From Planctomycetota bacterium (lineage in GTDB: Bacteria; Planctomycetota; Planctomycetia; Pirellulales; Pirellulaceae), in assembly GCA_024277285.1 (NCBI GenBank), contig JAJRVM010000159.1, positions 1 to 11,930 of the forward strand: a stretch of DNA of 11,930 nt, written 5' to 3'. The position numbers and the translations under genes were made by a program. The notes under the pieces are model-generated. The model saw nothing but the letters and a program-made list of their open reading frames with translations, was not told the DNA's origin and made no database searches. Positions 7,035 through 11,930 of this stretch are shown piece by piece; position 1 is the stretch's first letter, and each line of letters begins with the position of its first letter.

Positions 7035-7642
7035 GATTCACCTGGAATGCAACGGCCTATCAGTCGAATCGCTTCGACCTATCAACCGGACATTTCTCCT
7101 AGAACGTTTGATAATCTAACGAGGTAGAACCTCAAACCAAATACGAGCACTTGCTCGAAGCGTGTCTCGTTTCACTGGCACTATTGACTGGAAGTTGGCT
7201 CAAATGCGTCAAGTTCTGCTCCGTCAGGAACTAAAACGACATCGGGTGTAGACAGCGTTTCAGGGCCTCGCAGGACCACGCGAAACAGCGCCAATCGGAT
7301 CGATCTGGTCTTCCTAGCGTCGGCCGTGCCGACTCCCTATCGGAGCGACACCCATAAACCGGGCCGCTCCCGCCAGTCACCAGTCGCTAGTGAAACACAC
7401 CTGCACGGCACGCGTGCCTCACCAAGCAAGACACTGCCGCCATCCCGCAAAACACAACACTCACGTAGTGGATGTCAGGACTCAGATGGCCATGCTGCCC
7501 AACCATGGAACGTGGGCAGTCAAAGGCCGACTAGAATAATGCTTCTATCGCGAGATTTCGATCCTGCCGCCGCGCGCCAAGATCTCTTCACGCTGCACCT
7601 GATAGCTTCTCGTTTCCGTTCGGGCCGCTCAGCTAAACGCCG

Positions 7643-7668
7643 TTCATTGACGAACGCCGCTCAATGAA
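7643..7668. repeat. 8-bp inverted repeat (hairpin)
   Basis: TTCATTGA (7643-7650) and TCAATGAA (7661-7668) flank a 10-base GC-rich loop. No T-run follows, so it is not a standard intrinsic terminator. It lies 609 bases upstream of rho on the non-coding side. Confidence 0.6.
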
Positions 7669-7748
7669 ACCCTGCAGCCACGATTCCAACAAGGGTTCAA
7701 CCGACAAGTACAACCGTTCGAGGTTTACCGCACCTATCTGTTGACGAA

Positions 7749-7820
7749 GCACTCGAGAAGCGCCACCCTTCCGGCCAAACTCGACTTGGTCGCAGACAAA
7801 GTCGAGTTTCCGAAGAGTGC
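7749..7820. repeat. Nested inverted repeats, strong hairpin
   Basis: The core is a perfect 11-bp stem, AAACTCGACTT (7777-7787) with AAGTCGAGTTT (7799-7809), around an 11-base loop. An outer pair GCACTC (7749-7754) with GAGTGC (7815-7820) and partial CTTCCGG/CCGAAG pairing suggest a longer imperfect hairpin. The function is unknown; a structured RNA, a terminator of an unseen transcript or a mobile-element end are options. Confidence 0.6.
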
Positions 7821-8348
7821 CCGAAAACTATGCCATTTCTTTTGCCACAAGTCAATGCTACTGAACCAATTCAAAGTAGAAATGAGGTCACAGTCCGAAC
7901 GAATCACTGGGGCAACCAGCCATTGGGCATGCGGTCATTGGGCAAGCAGCGCCTACAATGCATGACAGAAGTCTACTAACTATCGGCATCATACTCATCT
8001 ACTCGTCTGTGTCAAGCGATGGCTTCAGCGAATCCAGACAAAATGGCGAGTTTTTAGGGATATTCGGCCATCCTCAGCACCTTGGTTCACGGCCGTCGCA
8101 TCAGGACAAATCGGTCTATTCGGAATTTTTCCTACAATCGGCACGACCCAATTTCCGATAAGGGACCCTAGTGCTTTGTCACAGTCGGGTTCTTGGACCG
8201 GGTATCACGAGCGATGCCCGTGCTCGCAAACCGATCGAAGGTGGACGACAACACTGGTCCGGCCAGTGCTCCCGTCGCCGCTCCGAGGTGGCCAGGCACG
8301 CGTATGTCGTAACAGGGTCGAAAGCGGACGAGACAGGAAGGTCAGCCA

Positions 8349-9704
8349 ATGCGTGGGGCGAAGCAAATAGCACTGTCAATCGTTTTTCTTCTGACAGCTA
8401 GCGCGAGTCTGCAGGCACAGAGCCATGTTCCTTGGGTCACCAGCTGGCAAGAGGCGAGCACGATGGCGAACCGCTATCAGCGCATGGTGTTGATCCACTT
8501 CTGGAGCAACGATTGTCCCCCGTGCATCAAGCTCGAACGGACAGTATACAACCGGCCGGAGGTCATCCGTGCCATCATATCGAACTACGTTCCGTTGAAA
8601 GTGAACGTGGACCAGAACACGGAACTGACACGTTACTTCAATGTCCAGCAATGGCCAACCGACATCATCGTCGATGCTCAGGGCAAAGTGCTGTACCGTG
8701 GTACCAGTTCGCAGGATCCGAATCGTTACATCGCAACACTCGGTCAAGTGGCAGCTCACGCGCGGATCGGCATGCCGTTCAGTGGCAGCCCGAGCACCGA
8801 TATTGCCGCCGCGACGCGTGACAGCGACTCCGCGGCGCGCGCTTCGGCGTTTCCGGTTGGAGCAATGACCGGCACACCAAACGCCACAGTGCCCGCTCCT
8901 CCCGCGACAGCGCCTTATCGCGGCCTTGCGCCCCCGACCGGACGCGGCACGATGCCCGCCAGCGAGCCAATGCCAACGATGCGCATGCGTTCACCACAAT
9001 CAGCACCTCCTCATCGCGCCGCGCCAAGTGGATCGATGATCATGAACCCGAACGTCAGTAACTTGTCGGTTCCAGCCAACTCGCCAGCACATGAACGACA
9101 AGCGGCATTCACGCCACCGGCCAACGTATCGAACAACAACGCCCGCAACCAAGGCGTAGCGTCGATACCACCCTACGGTGCCGACCGTTCCGCAACCACC
9201 ACTGAAAACCAGTTTTTCCAAGCCGGATTGGCAGCGTCCAATACGCACGCAACGCACGGCAATCCGAGTGGCAACGGCAACACCGAGACGGTCGCGGAAA
9301 TGGGGCTCGATGCGAACGCGCCGCCCACCATGCCCAACGGCGCGCCGTTAGCCATGGAAGGCTACTGCTGCGTAACGCTGGTCGAGCACGAGACATGGAC
9401 CAAAGGCGATCCGAAGTGGGGAGCCGTCCATCGCGGCCGCACTTATCTGTTCGCCGGCCCCGAGCAACAGCGGCGGTTCCTCGCCGACTTTGATCGCTAC
9501 GCACCTGCTTTGTCCGGCTTTGACAGCGTCAAGTATGCCGAGCAGGGAACGCTGGTCGACGGCAAACGGGCACACGGCATCTTCTACCGTGGTCAGATCT
9601 TCCTGTTCGCCGACGAAGCCGCGCTGCAGACGTTTTGGGGAGCCCCGAAACGTTTCGCCACGGTGGTGCGTGCCGAGCAGGATCGCCAAGCGGCTCGACG
9701 TTAA
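8349..9704 (+). CDS. Secreted thioredoxin-like protein with C-terminal YHS-like domains
   Basis: The 451-residue protein starts with a Sec signal peptide (Lys at 5, hydrophobic core about 7-20, likely cleavage after LQAQ). A thioredoxin-fold domain follows (about 28-140): LIHFWSNDCPPCIKLE carries the CPPC active site (C56, C59), and QWPTDIIVDAQG has the cis-proline (P103). Residues 150-335 are a Pro/Ala/Asn/Ser-rich linker. The C-terminus (337-440) has two YHS-like units: GYCCVTLVEHETW...HRGRTYLFAGPEQQRRFLAD, then DGKRAHGIFYRGQIFLFADE. Relatives that I recall have GYCPV; here Cys replaces the Pro (C340, C341). It should act outside the cytoplasm as a thiol-disulfide protein, with the YHS part perhaps binding metal. 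AGGAAGG sits 7 bases before the ATG. No operon partner is visible; the next genes are convergent. Confidence 0.9.
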   Translation: MRGAKQIALSIVFLLTASASLQAQSHVPWVTSWQEASTMANRYQRMVLIHFWSNDCPPCIKLERTVYNRPEVIRAIISNYVPLKVNVDQNTELTRYFNVQQWPTDIIVDAQGKVLYRGTSSQDPNRYIATLGQVAAHARIGMPFSGSPSTDIAAATRDSDSAARASAFPVGAMTGTPNATVPAPPATAPYRGLAPPTGRGTMPASEPMPTMRMRSPQSAPPHRAAPSGSMIMNPNVSNLSVPANSPAHERQAAFTPPANVSNNNARNQGVASIPPYGADRSATTTENQFFQAGLAASNTHATHGNPSGNGNTETVAEMGLDANAPPTMPNGAPLAMEGYCCVTLVEHETWTKGDPKWGAVHRGRTYLFAGPEQQRRFLADFDRYAPALSGFDSVKYAEQGTLVDGKRAHGIFYRGQIFLFADEAALQTFWGAPKRFATVVRAEQDRQAARR

Positions 9705-9743
9705 GCGTCTGCCCGACATCCGGCAGCGGAGTCGCGCAACGGG

Positions 9744-9983
9744 TCAGCTGCCAATGAGCGTCCAGCGAAGTCCGCCGATGATCGCCATCCCGAGAGCGAT
9801 CAAACCGCATCCCAGCAGCGCGTGAAACAGTCGAGCACCGCCGCGGCCCAACCGCTTGCTCAGCCAACTCGCCGTGGTCAACGAATAATACCACTGCGAA
9901 TTCGTCACCGCACATGCGAGCAGTATCAGCCCCAAGACGACGGCGGTCATACCGATGAACCCGTTCTCGTTACCACGAATCAT
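9744..9983 (-). CDS. Small two-helix membrane protein coupled to glpK
   Basis: From the ATG at 9983 the product is 79 residues: a short N-terminus, a hydrophobic helix (about 12-27, [16 protein letters not shown]), a polar loop [20 protein letters not shown] and a second helix (about 52-72, [20 protein letters not shown]). The loop with W..Y..S...LGR.GARLF resembles small proteins labelled Imm17-like, but I recall this only loosely. The ATG overlaps the glpK stop as ATGA, so translation is probably coupled. A longer frame back to 10127 lies inside glpK and is rejected. A role in glycerol uptake or membrane anchoring of glycerol metabolism is possible from context only; a transport pore is unlikely at this size. 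It ends 39 bases from the stop of the convergent thioredoxin gene. Confidence 0.75.
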   Translation of the reverse strand: MIRGNENGFIGMTAVVLGLILLACAVTNSQWYYSLTTASWLSKRLGRGGARLFHALLGCGLIALGMAIIGGLRWTLIGS

Positions 9984-11479
9984 GCGTCGTGTGTCTCCCA
10001 GTCCCTTGCCCTTTGGACAGCGCGGTGCCAGCGGCCCAGCAAGCGGTCGCGCAGCGCTTTGTCCATCTGCGGAACAAATTCCTGATCGAGCGACCAATTC
10101 TTGACAACATCGTCCGTTCCCTGCCAATAGCCGACCGCCAATCCAGCTAAATAGGCAGCGCCCAACGCGGTCGTTTCGGCCACAACCGGCCGACGTACGG
10201 TCACGTCGAGGATACCGGCCTGGAATTGCATCAGTGCGTCATTGATCGACGCACCACCATCCACATTAAGCGTTTTCAAACTCAGATCAGCGTCGCGCCG
10301 CATCGCGTCGAGCAAGTCCGCAGTTTGCATGGCCATCGACTCGACGGCGGCCCGCGCCAAGTGCCCCGCCGTCGTTCCACGTGTCAAGCCAAAGACGGCT
10401 CCCCGCGCATAGGGATCCCAATAGGGCGCACCGAGTCCCACGAATGCGGGCACGAAGACCACGCCGTCACTGTCCGCAACACTTGCCGCCAGTGTCTCGA
10501 CATCTTCAGAACTCTTAATCAAACCGAGTCCATCGCGCAACCATTGCACAACGGCGCCGGCAATGAAAACCGAACCTTCCAAGCAGTAGGTGACTTTTCC
10601 GTCGATGCTCCAGCCAACCGTCGTCAACAGATTGTTCTGTGACGCGACTGGCGCGTCCCCCGTGTTCAGCAACATAAAACAGCCCGTACCGTACGTGTTT
10701 TTGGCCATTCCAGGCGCAAAGCATGCCTGGCCGAAAGTGGCCGCCTGCTGGTCTCCCGCGTCTCCCGCAATCGGAATCGGCGCCCCGAACATGGCGGCTG
10801 TGGCCTGGCCATACACGTAGCTTGACGGCAGCACCTCGGGCAGCATGGCGCGCGGTATGTCAAGCATCTTGAGCAGTTCGTCGTCCCAGTCGAGTGTATG
10901 CAAGTTGAACAAGAGCGTGCGACTCGCGTTGCTCACATCGGTCACATGACAGGCTCCTTCGGTCAGCCGCCAGATCAGGAATGTATCGATCGTCCCAAAC
11001 AGAATCTCACCCCGCTGGGCACGGGCGCGCAAATGAGGCAACTTGTCGAGCAAGTACCGGACCTTGGTACCCGAAAAATAGGGGTCCAGCAGCAAGCCGG
11101 TCTTGGCCCGCACCATCGGCTCCAAACCATCCGCTTTCAATCGTTCACAGATTGCGCTACTCACTCGGCTTTGCCAGACAATCGCGTTGTGCACCGGCTT
11201 GCCCGTATCGCGTTCCCACAATACGGTCGTTTCCCGCTGGTTCGCAATCCCGATCGCCGCAACGTGATCGGCCGTGATCTCCGCGCGCGCCAGCGCTTCA
11301 CGCGCCACGGCCAACTGGCTCTCCCAGATCGCTTCGGCGTCGTGCTCCACTTCCCCCGGAGCCGGCAACAGTTGCGGAAACTCGCGCTGCGCGGAAGCAA
11401 CGATCATACCCTGATGATTGAAGACAATCGCTCGACTGGAAGTCGTTCCCTGATCAAGCGCCAATACGAAGCTGGTCAT
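9980..11479 (-). CDS. glpK: Glycerol kinase
   Basis: This enzyme phosphorylates glycerol to sn-glycerol 3-phosphate with ATP, the entry step of glycerol catabolism in the cytoplasm. It is a full-length FGGY-family member (499 residues; E. coli GlpK has 502). It shows the N-terminal phosphate motif [13 protein letters not shown] (6-18), glycerol-binding R82/E83 in NQRET, Y134 in the FGGY signature [13 protein letters not shown], and catalytic D243 in GDAGDQQAA. The C-terminal lobe has the adenine-binding [17 protein letters not shown] (405-421) and [15 protein letters not shown]. The ATG is preceded by GAGAGGCGGCGGAA. No glpF or glpD lies in the window. Immediately upstream is a broken isomerase gene whose remnant frame ends in a TGA overlapping this ATG, so the original promoter may have been lost and a foreign one used. 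Confidence 0.97.
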   Translation of the reverse strand: MTSFVLALDQGTTSSRAIVFNHQGMIVASAQREFPQLLPAPGEVEHDAEAIWESQLAVAREALARAEITADHVAAIGIANQRETTVLWERDTGKPVHNAIVWQSRVSSAICERLKADGLEPMVRAKTGLLLDPYFSGTKVRYLLDKLPHLRARAQRGEILFGTIDTFLIWRLTEGACHVTDVSNASRTLLFNLHTLDWDDELLKMLDIPRAMLPEVLPSSYVYGQATAAMFGAPIPIAGDAGDQQAATFGQACFAPGMAKNTYGTGCFMLLNTGDAPVASQNNLLTTVGWSIDGKVTYCLEGSVFIAGAVVQWLRDGLGLIKSSEDVETLAASVADSDGVVFVPAFVGLGAPYWDPYARGAVFGLTRGTTAGHLARAAVESMAMQTADLLDAMRRDADLSLKTLNVDGGASINDALMQFQAGILDVTVRRPVVAETTALGAAYLAGLAVGYWQGTDDVVKNWSLDQEFVPQMDKALRDRLLGRWHRAVQRARDWETHDA

Positions 11480-11850
11480 TTCCGCCGCCTCTCATGAATG
11501 GAAGTTGACATGCCACACAAATCGATACCGTTGCGCAACGCACAACGTTTTAGCTTTTACAAATGAGCATTATCGGTCTGGTACATCTGAATGTGCAGCA
11601 CCTCCAAGGCATCAAAGCCCATCGCCGATGCCAACTCGATACACTTTTCGATCGGCAACCGGTCTCCCTCCTGGAATCGCCAAAACGAATAGGTAGATAC
11701 CGCAATCGGTTGTCGCCAAGCCGCAGCCGGCACTGCCGCAGCCGTTTGCTCGGCACCGAACGAGGTGGCACCGGTCGCGTGGCTGGCCGCCACACAGCTC
11801 GACGCCAACGTGGCATGTTGTAGAAACTGACGACGAGTCGGAAATCGCAT
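11476..11850 (-). pseudogene. Broken Tat-exported sugar phosphate isomerase/epimerase gene
   Basis: From the ATG at 11850 (a GTG at 11862 is an alternative start) the frame opens with a Tat signal, MRFPTRRQFLQHATLASSCV, then AVSTYSFWRFQEGDRLPIEK and CIELASAMGFDALEVLHIQM. This matches the first strand and helix of the xylose-isomerase-like TIM-barrel family (AP endonuclease 2 superfamily). A TAA at 11557-11559 interrupts it where relatives have Gln (CAA). Beyond it the same frame continues the family pattern, KLKRCALRNGIDLCGMST (11505-11556), then similarity ends at about 11500 and the frame runs into a TGA overlapping the glpK start. Relatives are about 280-320 residues, so most of the barrel is missing. 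The product, if any, is a short exported peptide. These proteins generally act on sugars in the planctomycete periplasm; the substrate is unknown. Confidence 0.8.
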
Positions 11851-11885
11851 GATGATACTCACGAGAGTTTGTCGAGATTACACGG

Positions 11886-11930
11886 TGTCAACAGATCGAG
11901 TTGTCAACAGATCGAGTTGTCAACAGATCG
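11886..11930. repeat. 16-bp tandem repeat, 2.8 copies, cut by window edge
   Basis: Units of TGTCAACAGATCGAGT start at 11886, 11902 and 11918; the last is cut off by the window end. All visible copies are identical. The array lies about 35 bases upstream of the broken isomerase gene's start, in its presumed promoter. It could be a slippage array, a set of operator sites or the edge of a longer repeat. Confidence 0.9.

Larger units (their letters stand above)
7035..8348. other. 1.3-kb gap between divergent rho and thioredoxin genes
   Basis: Frames of 60-113 codons occur (for example 7326-7667 and 7741-7965), but all have biased Arg/Ser/Thr-rich translations, no ribosome binding site and no known domain. 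The region must contain the promoters of two divergent genes. TACAAT at 8133-8138 is a possible -10 for the + strand gene, without a good -35. Structured elements are hairpins at 7643-7668 and 7749-7820, and a short direct repeat CATTGGGCA (7921-7929, 7936-7944). It may hide a small RNA or a decayed gene. Confidence 0.5.

Noticed and set aside
6639..7127. Reading frames on the + strand opposite rho
   Set aside because: They are antisense shadows of the rho coding sequence; their His/Pro/Thr runs come from the Gly/Ser codon repeat.
7326..7667. 113-codon frame in the rho-thioredoxin gap
   Set aside because: Biased Ser/Arg/Thr-rich composition, no ribosome binding site and no recognisable domain.
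9984..10127. Longer version of the small membrane protein starting at 10127
   Set aside because: The extra codons are glpK read in another frame; the ATGA overlap at 9983 is the better start.
10226..11497. Long + strand frames opposite glpK
   Set aside because: They are antisense to a full-length, strongly conserved glycerol kinase.
11886..11930. Tandem repeats as a CRISPR array
   Set aside because: The units are 16 bp and directly adjacent, with no spacers and no cas genes.

Overview
The window most likely comes from a member of the Planctomycetota, probably a Rhodopirellula/Pirellula-type organism. This is a judgement from gene style: a Rho factor with a long Gly/Ser/Arg-rich tail, a secreted thioredoxin fused to YHS-like modules, a Tat-exported sugar-phosphate-isomerase-type protein, and small excisionase-like HTH genes ahead of an integrase. 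No 16S rRNA or other taxonomic marker is present.

Positions 1-931 hold no convincing gene, only a spaced inverted repeat and a 25-bp tandem duplication. An orphan 194-codon gene of unknown function follows (932-1516). Behind it lies sequence resembling a decayed copy of its 3' end. Positions 1871-3805 form an integration module on the + strand: a degraded HTH gene, an intact excisionase-like HTH gene with a GTG start, and a tyrosine recombinase that keeps every catalytic residue but has one in-frame TGA. The module stops about 170 bp short of a tRNA-Ser(GGA) gene on the - strand, a classic integration target.

Positions 4499-5699 are a graveyard of defence and mobile fragments. On the - strand, the 5' end of a HEPN-like gene abuts the 3' two-thirds of a COG4748-type restriction endonuclease that has lost its nuclease half. 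On the + strand, a frameshifted internal piece of a second, unrelated integrase runs right up to the stop codon of rho.

The rest looks chromosomal. rho (5700-7034, -) is followed by a 1.3-kb stretch without genes but with strong hairpins. Next are a secreted thioredoxin/YHS protein (8349-9704, +) and, convergent with it, glpK (9980-11479, -) with a 79-residue two-helix membrane protein coupled to it by an ATGA overlap. Just upstream of glpK is the start of a Tat-exported TIM-barrel isomerase gene, broken by a TAA and truncated where glpK begins. Three partial copies of a 16-bp tandem repeat lie upstream of it, at the window edge.

I see no complete new defence or metabolic system. The most unusual points are the chimeric HEPN/restriction remnant, the two genes broken by single stops next to otherwise conserved sequence, the thioredoxin-YHS fusion, and the glpK-coupled membrane protein.
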